A DNA stretch of 64,000 nucleotides from Shewanella waksmanii ATCC BAA-643 (GTDB lineage: Bacteria > Pseudomonadota > Gammaproteobacteria > Enterobacterales > Shewanellaceae): positions 136,396 through 200,395 of the forward strand of contig NZ_KI912497.1 in NCBI RefSeq assembly GCF_000518805.1, written 5' to 3'. The position numbers and the translations under genes are program-made. The notes under the pieces were generated by a model. That model was not told the DNA's origin. It ran no database searches and worked only from the letters and a program-made list of their open reading frames with translations. Of this stretch, positions 18,629 to 27,855 are shown piece after piece. Position 1 is the first letter of the stretch. Each line of letters starts with the position of its first letter.

Positions 18629-18919
18629 TTATTCCACGACAGCCATCAAATCTGACTCAGACAAGATCAGTACTTCTTCGCCGTCAATCTTCTCTTTCTT
18701 TACGCCGTAACCTTCGTTAAAAATAACGGTGTCACCCACTTTAACGTCCAGTGGTTGTACGCTGCCATTTTCAAGAATTCGGCCATTGCCTACAGCAAGT
18801 ACTTCACCGCGAGTTGACTGCTCTGCCGCACTACCTGTTAGTACGATGCCACCGGCAGATTTTGACTCAACTTCTGAACGCTTAACGATGACGCGGTCAT
18901 GTAATGGACGAATATTCAT
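18629..18919 (-). CDS. groS: co-chaperonin GroES
   Basis: A 96-residue lid protein of the GroEL-GroES machine. It begins [14 protein letters not shown] and has the mobile loop near residues 17-33 ([18 protein letters not shown]). It ends with the [18 protein letters not shown] C-terminus. First gene of the groESL operon. AGGAGAATCCAT-type spacing supports the start. Confidence 0.99.
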   Translation of the reverse strand: MNIRPLHDRVIVKRSEVESKSAGGIVLTGSAAEQSTRGEVLAVGNGRILENGSVQPLDVKVGDTVIFNEGYGVKKEKIDGEEVLILSESDLMAVVE

Positions 18920-19021
18920 CTATGGATTCTCCTAATGATTTTTTGGTCCAACAAACGTTGGCGGGTTTATCAATGAATGCGACCAGCTTTTTCAGCCAAT
19001 AATCGCCGCAAGATGTTCGAT

Positions 19022-19050
19022 ATATGGGGGTCATACCATGCAGATCCAAG
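19022..19050 (-). promoter_or_regulatory. sigma-32 (heat-shock) promoter of groESL
   Basis: On the minus strand, CTTGGAT (19050-19044) and CCCCATAT (19029-19022) are separated by 14 bp. The sigma-32 consensus is CTTGAAA, 13-15 bp, CCCCATNT. It lies about 100 bp upstream of groES. No CIRCE element was seen. Confidence 0.85.
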
Positions 19051-19152
19051 GGCTTTACAAAAAAAATCTCAAAAATTTTAGCTGGGCTTTAAAAATATGT
19101 CGGGAATCCTGATAGAATTGCCGTCCCGCAGTAGACTAGGCAACACATTCCC

Positions 19153-20517
19153 ATGAAAGACAGACACGGGCTGCTTACCCAGCCAATTGGTCGTGTACTG
19201 CTAAATATGAGCCTACCCAACCTGATTGGTATTTTGACCATTCTCGGGTTCAGTCTCGTTGACACTTTTTTTATCAGTCAGCTAGGTACAGAAGCCTTAG
19301 CGGCAATCAGTTTTACCTTTCCGGTTACCTTAATTATTTCTAGCGTGGCAATTGGTATTGGCGCCGGCGTATCAACCAATTTAGGCCGCTTAATTGGTGG
19401 CGGTAACGCCCCCAAAGCCAAAGTATTTTTACACGATGCTTTGCTACTGACTTTTTTACTCATTGCCCTGCTGGCCATCTTGGGCAGCTTATTTATCAAC
19501 CCACTGTTTAGCTTGCTGGGCGCCAATGCAGGCAGCTTGCCGCTGATCAGCGATTACATGTTGATTTGGTATTTAGGCGCGCCCATATTAGTGCTACTGA
19601 TGGTGGGAAATCAGGGGTTGCGAGCTACTGGTGACACCCGCTCGCCGGCTAAAATTATGGCCTTGGCGGCGATCATCAATGTGATCCTCGATCCGTTACT
19701 GATTTTTGGTATTGGCCCGTTTCCACGTTTAGAGATCCAAGGCGCTGCCATTGCCAGCGTGATCTCTTGGTTAGTGGCGCTGTCGTTGTCGAGTTATTTG
19801 CTCATTTTCAAACGCCATTTGGTGGAGTTTGCCGGTATTTGTCGTAAGCGGTTAATTTGCAATTGGAAACAACTGGCACATATTGCCCAGCCTGCGGCAT
19901 TAATGAACCTACTTAACCCGTTAGCGAATGCCATGATCATGGCGATGCTGGCGCGTATTGACCATAGCGCAGTGGCCGCGTTTGGTGCCGGAATTCGCTT
20001 AGAATCGGTCCTACTAATACCTGTGATGGCGTTGTCATCAAGCTTAGTGCCTTTTGTGGCGCAAAACTTAGGTGCCGGCCAAACCCAGCGGGCTCACCAC
20101 GCGCTGATGCTTTCGCTCAAGTTTGTATTTGTATTCCAAAGCTTACTGTATTTACCGCTATTTTTTGCGGCGCAACCCATTGCAGAGTTGTTTAGCAATG
20201 ATGCCCAAGTAATTGATTGGCTAAGCTTTTACATTTGGGTGCTACCGGTGGCTTATGGTCCGCTTGGGATCATCATTTTAGTGGCCACCAGCCTCAATGC
20301 TTACCATCGCCCTATGGCATCACTGACATTAAACGTATGCCGACTGTTTTTGGTCATGTTGCCACTGGCCGCACTGGGCTCAAAACTTGGCGGTGTTGAA
20401 GGCTTACTGCTCGCTTTACCCATCAGCAATGCACTGATGGGCTTGGCGTGCTATCTGCTTGCCATGCGAATTTCTGAACCCGAAAAGAGCTCAATTGTGG
20501 CTCAACTGCGGGAATAA
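19153..20517 (+). CDS. MATE-family multidrug/cation antiporter
   Basis: A 454-residue inner-membrane exporter with twelve predicted helices and the MATE layout of two similar six-helix halves (LLNMSLPNLIGILTILGFSLVDTFFISQLG in the first, PAALMNLLNPLANAMIMAMLA in the second). Members use a sodium or proton gradient to expel cationic drugs and dyes. The qnr-like gene starts 30 bp downstream, so the two are probably one transcript. There is no regulator next to it on this side: groES is divergent. Confidence 0.9.
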   Translation: MKDRHGLLTQPIGRVLLNMSLPNLIGILTILGFSLVDTFFISQLGTEALAAISFTFPVTLIISSVAIGIGAGVSTNLGRLIGGGNAPKAKVFLHDALLLTFLLIALLAILGSLFINPLFSLLGANAGSLPLISDYMLIWYLGAPILVLLMVGNQGLRATGDTRSPAKIMALAAIINVILDPLLIFGIGPFPRLEIQGAAIASVISWLVALSLSSYLLIFKRHLVEFAGICRKRLICNWKQLAHIAQPAALMNLLNPLANAMIMAMLARIDHSAVAAFGAGIRLESVLLIPVMALSSSLVPFVAQNLGAGQTQRAHHALMLSLKFVFVFQSLLYLPLFFAAQPIAELFSNDAQVIDWLSFYIWVLPVAYGPLGIIILVATSLNAYHRPMASLTLNVCRLFLVMLPLAALGSKLGGVEGLLLALPISNALMGLACYLLAMRISEPEKSSIVAQLRE

Positions 20518-20547
20518 AATCGACTCATAATAGCCACAGGAGCGGCG

Positions 20548-21198
20548 ATGTTAGTTAGGCAACACACCTATGTTGACCATGATTTTAGCAGCGAAGATCT
20601 ACAAGGAGCACGCTTCGAGCATTGTCACTTTTATCGTTGCCGCTTTAGTCGTTGCGACTTAACTGACGCACAATTTAGCCACTGCCGCTTTAGCGAAACT
20701 GGTGACAATAGTGGCTGCCAATTCGACTATGCCCAGCTAGAAAACGTCCGTTTCGAACACTGCCATTTGGCGATGAGCCGCTTTGTGGGTGCCCAGTGCA
20801 ATGACATCCATTTAAGTCATTGTAATTTACAAGGTGCGGACTTTGATCGCTGCAGCTTTGGCAATCAATTGGGTATCGACACCTATGTTTGTAGCGCTCG
20901 CATCGAACACTGCAACTTGCGTTATGCCAACTTTGAAGATGTCCGCTTGAATCAATGCCATCTCAGTCACAACAATTGGCAGGGGGCTAATTTGGTGGCG
21001 GCGGATATGAGCGGTGCCGACCTCAGTGGTGGCCAATTCAGTGCCGAGCAATGGGGCAGTTTTACCCTGCGTTATGCTAATCTCGCCGATGTCGACTTAA
21101 CCGGACTCGACCCACGTAAAGTCGACTTAGAAGGCGTGATGATTCAAGCTTGGCAACAACCACAACTGCTGGCCAGCTTGGGTATTGTGGTTAGCTAA
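20548..21198 (+). CDS. qnr: Qnr-like pentapeptide-repeat protein
   Basis: A 216-residue right-handed beta-helix protein built of pentapeptide repeats (A/C-D/N-L/F-x-x). It matches QnrA-type proteins along its length, including a Cys/His-rich N-terminal coil region, the break near CQFDYAQL, the NQ...YVCSA segment, the NNW of the second half and the C-terminal LDPRKVDLEGV...AWQQPQLL...LG. Qnr proteins bind DNA gyrase and topoisomerase IV and protect them from quinolones. CAGGAGCGGCG precedes the ATG. It lies behind a MATE exporter. No LexA box is seen upstream. Marine Shewanella are known chromosomal hosts of qnr genes. Whether this copy protects gyrase is untested. Confidence 0.87.
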   Translation: MLVRQHTYVDHDFSSEDLQGARFEHCHFYRCRFSRCDLTDAQFSHCRFSETGDNSGCQFDYAQLENVRFEHCHLAMSRFVGAQCNDIHLSHCNLQGADFDRCSFGNQLGIDTYVCSARIEHCNLRYANFEDVRLNQCHLSHNNWQGANLVAADMSGADLSGGQFSAEQWGSFTLRYANLADVDLTGLDPRKVDLEGVMIQAWQQPQLLASLGIVVS

Positions 21199-21204
21199 AC
21201 CTAT

Positions 21205-21300
21205 GATCAACTAAAATTATAGTCAGCTAAATTTATAGTCAGCTAAATTTGCAGTCAGCTAAATTTGCTGCCAGCCAAATTTGCAGCCAGCTAAATAACT
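21205..21300. repeat. six tandem 16-bp units downstream of qnr
   Basis: Six 16-bp units of the type AGTCAGCTAAATTTGC run from 21205 to 21300. Units 2-4 are nearly identical and the outer ones are diverged. They fill the gap between the convergent qnr-like and deacetylase genes. No protein reading frame uses them. Confidence 0.85.
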
Positions 21301-21323
21301 TTCCAAAGCCTAAAGGGGTTACC

Positions 21324-22226
21324 CTAATCACTGGCTACCGCGCTGCCCGTTGGCTGCGGCGCTTTTAACAGTGTATCTAGGCTGACCAATTGATAACCCA
21401 GCGCTTGATAGTGTTCGATAATCACCGGTAATGCTTGCACCGTGGCACTGCGATTGCCGCCATCATCATGCATCAAGGCAATCATTTCTGGATGCGCTTG
21501 GCTTATCACTGTCTGACTGATGTGCTTCGCGGTGATGGCTTGTTCATCCCAGTCGCGGGTATCTACCGACCACAGTACCGTTCGCATCCCCTTTTGCGCC
21601 AGCATTAACACCTGCTCATCGCTGATTTCACCAAACGGTGGCCGGTAAAATGCTGGCTGGTCGCCAGTAACTTTTGCTAAGGCTTGGTTGGTGGGGGCGA
21701 TTTGTTGCTGCCACAACTGTTTAGCGCTCAATGCAGCGCCATGGGGATGCGACCAGCTATGATTGGCCACGGTGTGCCCGGCTTGCAGTGCACGGGTGAC
21801 AATCGCGTGATTAGCAGCAATTTTATTACCCATCCAAAAGAAGCTGGCTTTGGCTTGATGTCGGTCCAAAATATCTAAAATAGCGCTGGTGTACTGTGAC
21901 GGCCCATCGTCAAAGGTAAGTGCAATTTGTCGCTGCTGACCCCAGCCTTCAACAAAATACACATCCACAAATTGATTGGCTTGACGGGTCAGCTCACTCT
22001 GATTGACGGCCACACCCGTAACAGAGTCACGCAGATAGACGCGTTGCTTGTGGGTATGCAATGCTGAGGAGCTAGCATCGGTTGACTGAGTGTCAGCCAG
22101 CGTATGCCCTGCGGGTGCAAGCAACGCTAATAATAGCAGTGTACCCTTAGCCAATTGGCTTATCTTTGTCGCTGTAACTGCAGCTAAATGTGTTGCGATT
22201 CCATGTCCTTGACTCAGTAGTTTCAT
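21324..22226 (-). CDS. exported polysaccharide deacetylase (NodB domain)
   Basis: A 300-residue carbohydrate esterase family 4 protein. Motif 1 is TFDDG, motif 2 NHSWSHPHG, motif 3 YRPPFGE, motif 4 DTRDW and motif 5 LMHDDGG, so the metal triad Asp-His-His and the catalytic residues look intact. It would remove acetyl groups from N-acetylglucosamine polymers such as peptidoglycan or surface polysaccharide. A GTG at 22259 is in frame but lacks a ribosome site. ATG 22226 follows AAAGGGATATTG and starts a hydrophobic leader (residues about 25-45), so I chose it. The protein should be periplasmic or secreted. Confidence 0.85.
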   Translation of the reverse strand: MKLLSQGHGIATHLAAVTATKISQLAKGTLLLLALLAPAGHTLADTQSTDASSSALHTHKQRVYLRDSVTGVAVNQSELTRQANQFVDVYFVEGWGQQRQIALTFDDGPSQYTSAILDILDRHQAKASFFWMGNKIAANHAIVTRALQAGHTVANHSWSHPHGAALSAKQLWQQQIAPTNQALAKVTGDQPAFYRPPFGEISDEQVLMLAQKGMRTVLWSVDTRDWDEQAITAKHISQTVISQAHPEMIALMHDDGGNRSATVQALPVIIEHYQALGYQLVSLDTLLKAPQPTGSAVASD

Positions 22227-22329
22227 CAATATCCCTTTGTTTTTATTAAGGCTAAACACTCGCCAGCCAGCTTAACAAATTGACAGTATCGACACGGGAT
22301 TTATTGGTGGAGATTTTAAAAAAGTGTTT

Positions 22330-23274
22330 TTATTTCCAGGCTTTAATGGAGCCGCCAAGATACGCATCTTCCTGGCACAGCTGGGTTTTCTCACACTCTT
22401 CAATGGCGTTCATCACATGGTCAATAAAGCGCTGGCTGGCCATGCTGATAAAGCGCCGAGATGGATAAACTAAAAAGCATTTGCCTTCATAGGGTTCGAC
22501 GTCAGGGAACAGCATTTCTATTTGACCATCATCCACAAAAGGTTGGGCAAAAGGCAGTGGCATCATGGCAATACCGCGCCCAGCAATGGTGGCTTCAAGG
22601 CAAGTTTCAAGAATATTAACGCACAGGTTGCCCTTAACACTGATGATGCGATCTTTGCCAAAAGGCACTTCATTAAAAATTTGGCCATTGGGGTAGCGAA
22701 ATAAAATACTGTTGTGTTCTGGCAAGTCGTCGGGACTTTGCGGTCTGCCTGCCCGTGCAAGATACGCTGGGCTGGCATAGAAATGCACGGTTTCGCTAAA
22801 TAGGTGCCGCGCCACCATCTCATTTTCGTTAAACGAGTCTTCGAGCATAAATGCCAAATCGATATTGTTGCGGATCATATCTTTTGGCTCACCACTGACA
22901 ATAATCTCCACCGTGAGCTCGGGATGCAGATCCATAAATTCAAAAATGGCCTGGGTGATCATCAGCAGTTCTGGGATTGGGAAAATTAAAATGCGTAAAT
23001 GGCCAGACACCTCTGTTTGCTCACCAGTCAATTCAGACATGGTGCGCTCTAGTTCCGCCAGCATCACTGTGGTTTTGTCATAGAAGTGGCTACCTGATGC
23101 GGTTAATGTCATCGCTCGACTTTGTCGATGAAATAGCTTTACCCCCAGCTCTTCTTCCAGGGCATGCAACCGGCGGCTAAGCGTTGATTTAGGCAAGTTA
23201 AGGATATCAGCAGCCTCAACTAAACTGCCGGTTTCAACGATACGGTGAAACAGCGCGACATCTTCGGTTTTCAT
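22330..23274 (-). CDS. LysR-family regulator divergent from the RND pump
   Basis: A 314-residue LysR-type regulator. Residues 1-60 form the winged helix-turn-helix (VEAADILNLPKSTLSRRLHALEEELG) and 90-300 the substrate-binding-like domain. It is of the AaeR/YafC-like subgroup whose N-terminus begins with a phenylalanine/histidine-rich helix (VALFHRIVETGSL). It is transcribed away from the membrane-fusion/RND pair, with a 200-bp shared region that holds a T-N11-A-type operator. Control of the pump is the natural inference. The effector is unknown. Confidence 0.87.
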   Translation of the reverse strand: MKTEDVALFHRIVETGSLVEAADILNLPKSTLSRRLHALEEELGVKLFHRQSRAMTLTASGSHFYDKTTVMLAELERTMSELTGEQTEVSGHLRILIFPIPELLMITQAIFEFMDLHPELTVEIIVSGEPKDMIRNNIDLAFMLEDSFNENEMVARHLFSETVHFYASPAYLARAGRPQSPDDLPEHNSILFRYPNGQIFNEVPFGKDRIISVKGNLCVNILETCLEATIAGRGIAMMPLPFAQPFVDDGQIEMLFPDVEPYEGKCFLVYPSRRFISMASQRFIDHVMNAIEECEKTQLCQEDAYLGGSIKAWK

Positions 23275-23371
23275 AACAATCCACTACCTATTTTCGAACA
23301 AACCCTCAACCTTCATTATACACATTGCACACGATACGCCGATGAGATCAAGGGATTATAGTTTCATTATT

Positions 23372-23388
23372 TGGAATTCATGATTCCA
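23372..23388. promoter_or_regulatory. LysR-type operator between the regulator and the RND operon
   Basis: TGGAATTCATGATTCCA is an inverted repeat of TGGAAT/ATTCCA with a 5-bp spacer and fits the T-N11-A LysR pattern. A further half site ATTCCA lies 10 bp downstream (TATAATTCCA). It is 84-100 bp before both start codons, the usual place for a shared operator. Confidence 0.6.
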
Positions 23389-23474
23389 TATAATTCCATT
23401 TTATACAACTCTGGTTACTGTTATTGTAGCGCCTAATTAATACACACTGTTACACCTGACACGGGATTCAACTT

Positions 23475-24557
23475 ATGAAGCACTTGCCCACTACCCTATC
23501 ACTTATCGTTCTTGCCTCAGTATTAGCGGGTTGTAGCGCCGAATCTATTGAAACTCCAGCGCCGACAGTGCGGCCAGTTAAACTGGTTGAAATCGCCGAT
23601 GCCCATGCGGGCGCTATCAGACAGTTCCCCGCAAAAGTCGCCGCGACTAAACAGGCCGATCTGGCTTTTAGGTTATCGGGTCATTTAGTGGAATTTGCCT
23701 ACCTTGAAGGCCAACATGTTAAAAAAGGCACGGTATTGGCCAGATTGGACAGCCGTGATGCCAGCAACACTTTGCTTAACCGTGAGGCCGATTATGAATT
23801 AGCCGCCGCCGACTTTGAGCGTAAAGGAGAGTTACTGCGCCGTGAGCTAATCTCTCAAGCTGAATACGATACCGCACAAGCACAATTAAAATCGTCACAA
23901 GCTAACCTTGCCAGCGCGCAAGATCAGCTTAGCTATACCGAACTCAAGGCACCGTTTGATGGCACGATTGCTAAAATTTCCATTGATAACTATCAGATGG
24001 TACAAGCCAATCAGACTATTTTGGTCCTGCAAAAAGACCGTAACATTGACGTAGTGATTCAAGTGCCTGAGTCACTGGCGAGCACGATTACCCGCTTTAA
24101 CCCTAACGCGAGTAGTCAACCTACCGTGCGCTTTGCTACCAAGCCTGAGTTGTCATTCCCAGTAAAGCTTAAAGAGCATGCCACCCAGGTCACACCAGGT
24201 ACGCAAAGCTACGAAGTGGTATTTACCCTGCCACAACCCACTGACATTAACATCTTACCGGGAATGAGTGCTGAGCTTAGCTTAGATGTCTCTAACCGCA
24301 ATGCGAATGGCATGACCTCAGTATTACCGGCCAGTGCGATTATTAAACGCGACACTGACGGCGAAAACATTGTTTGGACCTACAACGCAGATAGCGGCAA
24401 GGTTCACGCTCAAATAGTGACCTTAGGTAAGGTGACTACCCAAGGCATTGAAATCACTCAAGGTGTAAAAGCTGGCGATCAAGTCGTGGTGGCTGGCGTG
24501 CAATACCTTGCAGAAGAGCAGAAAGTTAAGCCACTTCGTTGGCAGCGAGGGGTCTAG
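23475..24557 (+). CDS. RND efflux membrane-fusion lipoprotein
   Basis: A 360-residue periplasmic adaptor of the HlyD/AcrA family. It has a lipoprotein signal ending in the lipobox LAGC (Cys20). The lipoyl half-motifs flank a short alpha-hairpin (residues about 95-150; LRRELISQAEYDTAQAQL). The beta-barrel and membrane-proximal domains fill the C-terminal 200 residues. It links the inner-membrane pump encoded 127 bp downstream to an outer-membrane channel. No TolC-like gene is adjacent, so a TolC made elsewhere would be used. Confidence 0.92.
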   Translation: MKHLPTTLSLIVLASVLAGCSAESIETPAPTVRPVKLVEIADAHAGAIRQFPAKVAATKQADLAFRLSGHLVEFAYLEGQHVKKGTVLARLDSRDASNTLLNREADYELAAADFERKGELLRRELISQAEYDTAQAQLKSSQANLASAQDQLSYTELKAPFDGTIAKISIDNYQMVQANQTILVLQKDRNIDVVIQVPESLASTITRFNPNASSQPTVRFATKPELSFPVKLKEHATQVTPGTQSYEVVFTLPQPTDINILPGMSAELSLDVSNRNANGMTSVLPASAIIKRDTDGENIVWTYNADSGKVHAQIVTLGKVTTQGIEITQGVKAGDQVVVAGVQYLAEEQKVKPLRWQRGV

Positions 24558-24595
24558 GACTCAACCCCACTTTTTAACTCCCCGTGACTCACACT

Positions 24596-24634
24596 TTATC
24601 TGCTGCTGTTGCTAGTACAATCGCAGCCAGATAA
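24596..24634 (+). other. hairpin between the adaptor and pump genes
   Basis: TTATCTG at 24596-24602 pairs with CAGATAA at 24628-24634, with inner GC-rich pairing, 51 bp before the pump start. It could tune the ratio of the two proteins or protect mRNA. Confidence 0.35.
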
Positions 24635-24684
24635 GGCGTGGGTGCTGCCAGCCAAGTTGGCGTTTTGACTAAGAGATTTTTTCA

Positions 24685-27600
24685 ATGAATTTTGCAGAAT
24701 ATTCTATCACTCACAAAGTGATCAGCTGGATGTTTGCCCTGCTTTTACTGGTAGGCGGTTCAGTGTCATTTTTCAATTTAGGACAACTGGAGTTTCCTGA
24801 ATTTACCATCAAACAGGCGTTGGTCGTTACCGCCTACCCTGGGGCATCGCCAGAGCAAGTTGAAGAAGAGGTCACCCTGCCCTTAGAGGATGCCTTACAA
24901 CAACTTGAGGGCATTAAACATATCACGTCCGTTAACAGTGCGGGTTTGTCGCAAATTGAAATCGAGATGGATGACACCTTTGACGGTGAGCAGTTACCGC
25001 AGGTATGGGATGAGGTGCGCCGTAAAGTCAGCGACAAAACCATCGAGCTGCCACCCGGGGTATTAACCCCCAAAGTGATTGATGACTTTGGTGATGTGTA
25101 CGGTATTTTGCTTAATGTCAGTGGCGATGGTTATAGCGACCGTGAGCTGCAAAACTACGCCGACTTTTTACGCCGCGAATTAGTGTTAGTTGATGGTATT
25201 AAAAAGGTCACCATTGCTGGCAAAGTGATGGATCAAGTCGTTGTGGAAATGTCTCAGCAAAAGCTCAACGCGCTAGGGCTCGACCAAGACTATATCTATA
25301 GCCTGATCCAGAGCCAAAACGTGGTATCTAATGCCGGCAGCATTCTCGTGGGTGACAATCGTATTCGCATTCACCCAACGGGTGAGTTCAACAAAGTTGA
25401 GCAGATGGAGCGCTTGCTTATTAGCCCACCGGGCAGTGCTAAATTAATCTACCTAGGTGATATTGCTACCATCTACAAAGACGTTGAAGAAACCCCAGAG
25501 AGTATTTACCACGCAGATGGTAAGTCAGCGCTGTCTATTGGGATTGCATTTGCCAGCGGCGTAAATGTGGTTAACGTGGGTGCGGCGGTAAATGCCCGCA
25601 TGGATGAGCTACATAGCGAGCTGCCAATCGGCATGTCATTAGACACCGTTTATGATCAAAGCCAAATGGTTGATGATACGGTCAGTGGCTTTTTGGTTAA
25701 CTTGGCCGAATCTATCGCGATCGTCATTGGCGTGCTGTTGATTTTCATGGGCGTGCGCTCAGGCTTGTTAATGGGACTGGTGTTACTGCTGACCATTCTT
25801 GGCACTTTTATCGTGATGAATGTGCTCAACATCGAGCTGCAAATTATCTCACTTGGGGCACTGATCATTGCATTGGGGATGCTAGTCGATAACGCCATTG
25901 TGGTCACCGAAGGTATTTTGATTGGCATTAAACGGGGTAAAACCCGCTTAGAAACCGCTAAAAGCGTGGTGTCACAAACCCAATGGCCACTCCTTGGCGC
26001 CACCATTATCGCCATTATCGCTTTTGCGCCCATTGGCTTATCTGGCGACTCCACGGGTGAGTTCTGTGTGTCACTGTTTCAGGTGTTGCTGATTTCACTG
26101 TTTATCAGTTGGATCACCGCAATGACGCTCACGCCGTTTTTCTGCAACCTGATGTTTAAAGATGGCGAAGTGACTGCGGATGAAGATGAGAAAGATCCTT
26201 ATCAAGGTTGGCTATTTACCCTTTATCGCCACACGTTAAACTTGGCAATGCGTTTTCGTTCGGTCACGCTGCTACTGATCATCGCTGCGCTAGTCACTGC
26301 CATCATTGGCTTTGGCCAAGTGAAGAATGTGTTCTTCCCAGCCTCAAATACGCCAATGTTCTTCGTGGATGTTTGGATGCCAGAAGGGTCTGATATTAAA
26401 GCTACCGAAAAACTGCTATCACGAATTGAAGCAGACATAATGCAGCAGCAAGTGGACCATGATATCGGCCTGACTAACTTAACCACAGTCGTCGGCCAAG
26501 GTGCACAGCGATTTGTGTTGTCTTATGTCCCAGAAAAGGGCTACAGCGCGTACGGTCAGTTACTGATTGAGATGCGAGATTTAGCCACCCTTAATCAATA
26601 TATGCGTAAACTGGAAGTGGAGCTTAGCCGTCGCTACCCAGAAGCAGAATACCGCTTCAAATATATGGAGAACGGCCCTAGCCCCGCGGCTAAAATTGAA
26701 GCGCGCTTTTATGGCGAAGATCCACAGGTGCTGCGTCAACTTGCCGCCCAAGCAACCGCAGTACTCAATGATGAACCGACCGCAGTGAGTGTGCGTCACA
26801 ACTGGCGCAATCAGGTCAATCTAATAAGACCGCAGCTAGCATTGGCCCAGGCCAGAGAAACCGGTATCAGTAAGACCGATCTGGATAACTCATTGTTAGT
26901 TAACTTTAGCGGTAAACAAATTGGCACTTATCGTGAAAACAGCCATCTGTTGCCGATTATTGCCCGTGCACCTGCCAGTGAACGACTCGATGCTGAGAGT
27001 ATTTGGAAGCTGCAAGTGTGGAGTTCAGATAACAATACGTTTGTGCCTGTGACACAAGTGGTCACTGACTTTACTACCGAGTGGGAAGATCCGCTGATTA
27101 TGCGCCGCGATCGTAAACGCGTGATTTCAGTGTTAGCCGATCCGGTTAATGGCACCAACGAGACCGCTGATTCGGTGTTTAGAAAAGTCAGAGCCGATAT
27201 TGAGGCGATAGCACTGCCAGCAGGTTATGAGCTGGAATGGGGTGGCGAATACCAAACATCCCTTGAAGCACAGGAGTCAGTGTTTAGCTCGATTCCTATG
27301 GGTTACCTGGCGATGTTTATCATCACGGTACTGCTATTTAACTCAGTCAGACAACCTTTGGTCATTTGGTTTACGGTTCCGCTGGCGGTCATTGGTGTTG
27401 TTGCAGGCCTACTGTTATTTGATGCACCGTTTAGCTTTATGGCTATGCTCGGCATGCTTAGCTTAACCGGGATGATCATTAAAAATGGCATTGTATTGGT
27501 GGATCAAATTAACCTTGAACTCAGTGAAGGGAAAGCGCCTTATCAGGCTGTGGTTGACTCGTCAGTGAGCCGTGTTAGGCCGGTATTGATGGCAGCCATC

Positions 27601-27759
27601 ACCACCATGCTGGGCATGATCCCCCTACTGTCGGATGCCTTCTTTGGTTCAATGGCCATTACCATCATATTTGGTTTAGGTTTCGCGTCAGTACTTACAC
27701 TGATTGTGCTACCTGTGACCTACACCTTAGCCTTTAGGATCCCTTATTCTAAGGCGTAA
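24685..27759 (+). CDS. RND-family inner-membrane efflux pump
   Basis: A 1024-residue proton-driven pump of the AcrB/HAE1 superfamily. It has twelve transmembrane helices and two large periplasmic loops after helices 1 and 7. The proton relay retains Asp402 (LVDNAIVV) and Lys933 (GMIIKNGIVLVD). The second Asp of AcrB (Asp408) is Asn403 here, as in several related pump subfamilies. The N-terminus (NFAEYSITHKVISWMFALLLL) is typical of the Shewanella/Vibrio clade. It is co-transcribed with the adaptor. The substrate range is unknown. Confidence 0.94.
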   Translation: MNFAEYSITHKVISWMFALLLLVGGSVSFFNLGQLEFPEFTIKQALVVTAYPGASPEQVEEEVTLPLEDALQQLEGIKHITSVNSAGLSQIEIEMDDTFDGEQLPQVWDEVRRKVSDKTIELPPGVLTPKVIDDFGDVYGILLNVSGDGYSDRELQNYADFLRRELVLVDGIKKVTIAGKVMDQVVVEMSQQKLNALGLDQDYIYSLIQSQNVVSNAGSILVGDNRIRIHPTGEFNKVEQMERLLISPPGSAKLIYLGDIATIYKDVEETPESIYHADGKSALSIGIAFASGVNVVNVGAAVNARMDELHSELPIGMSLDTVYDQSQMVDDTVSGFLVNLAESIAIVIGVLLIFMGVRSGLLMGLVLLLTILGTFIVMNVLNIELQIISLGALIIALGMLVDNAIVVTEGILIGIKRGKTRLETAKSVVSQTQWPLLGATIIAIIAFAPIGLSGDSTGEFCVSLFQVLLISLFISWITAMTLTPFFCNLMFKDGEVTADEDEKDPYQGWLFTLYRHTLNLAMRFRSVTLLLIIAALVTAIIGFGQVKNVFFPASNTPMFFVDVWMPEGSDIKATEKLLSRIEADIMQQQVDHDIGLTNLTTVVGQGAQRFVLSYVPEKGYSAYGQLLIEMRDLATLNQYMRKLEVELSRRYPEAEYRFKYMENGPSPAAKIEARFYGEDPQVLRQLAAQATAVLNDEPTAVSVRHNWRNQVNLIRPQLALAQARETGISKTDLDNSLLVNFSGKQIGTYRENSHLLPIIARAPASERLDAESIWKLQVWSSDNNTFVPVTQVVTDFTTEWEDPLIMRRDRKRVISVLADPVNGTNETADSVFRKVRADIEAIALPAGYELEWGGEYQTSLEAQESVFSSIPMGYLAMFIITVLLFNSVRQPLVIWFTVPLAVIGVVAGLLLFDAPFSFMAMLGMLSLTGMIIKNGIVLVDQINLELSEGKAPYQAVVDSSVSRVRPVLMAAITTMLGMIPLLSDAFFGSMAITIIFGLGFASVLTLIVLPVTYTLAFRIPYSKA

Positions 27760-27777
27760 CCCGTTGCTTCCCGGCAA

Positions 27778-27808
27778 GCCCAGTCCCAATGTTCTCATTG
27801 GGTTGGGC
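27778..27808 (+). terminator. hairpin after the RND gene
   Basis: GCCCA-GT-CCCAATG, loop TTCT, CATTGGG-T-TGGGC: a strong stem with a small internal loop, 18 nt after the stop. There is no T-tract. Confidence 0.55.
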
Positions 27809-27855
27809 AGCTTAAGCTACCAGTGACCACATCTGTGCTTAAACACACTATGAAA

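Noticed and set aside
20518-20547. LexA box upstream of the qnr-like gene
   Set aside because: No CTGT-N8-ACAG is present; the gene appears to depend on the MATE transcript.
21205-21300. 16-bp array considered as a CRISPR
   Set aside because: Units are tandem with no spacers and no cas genes are near.
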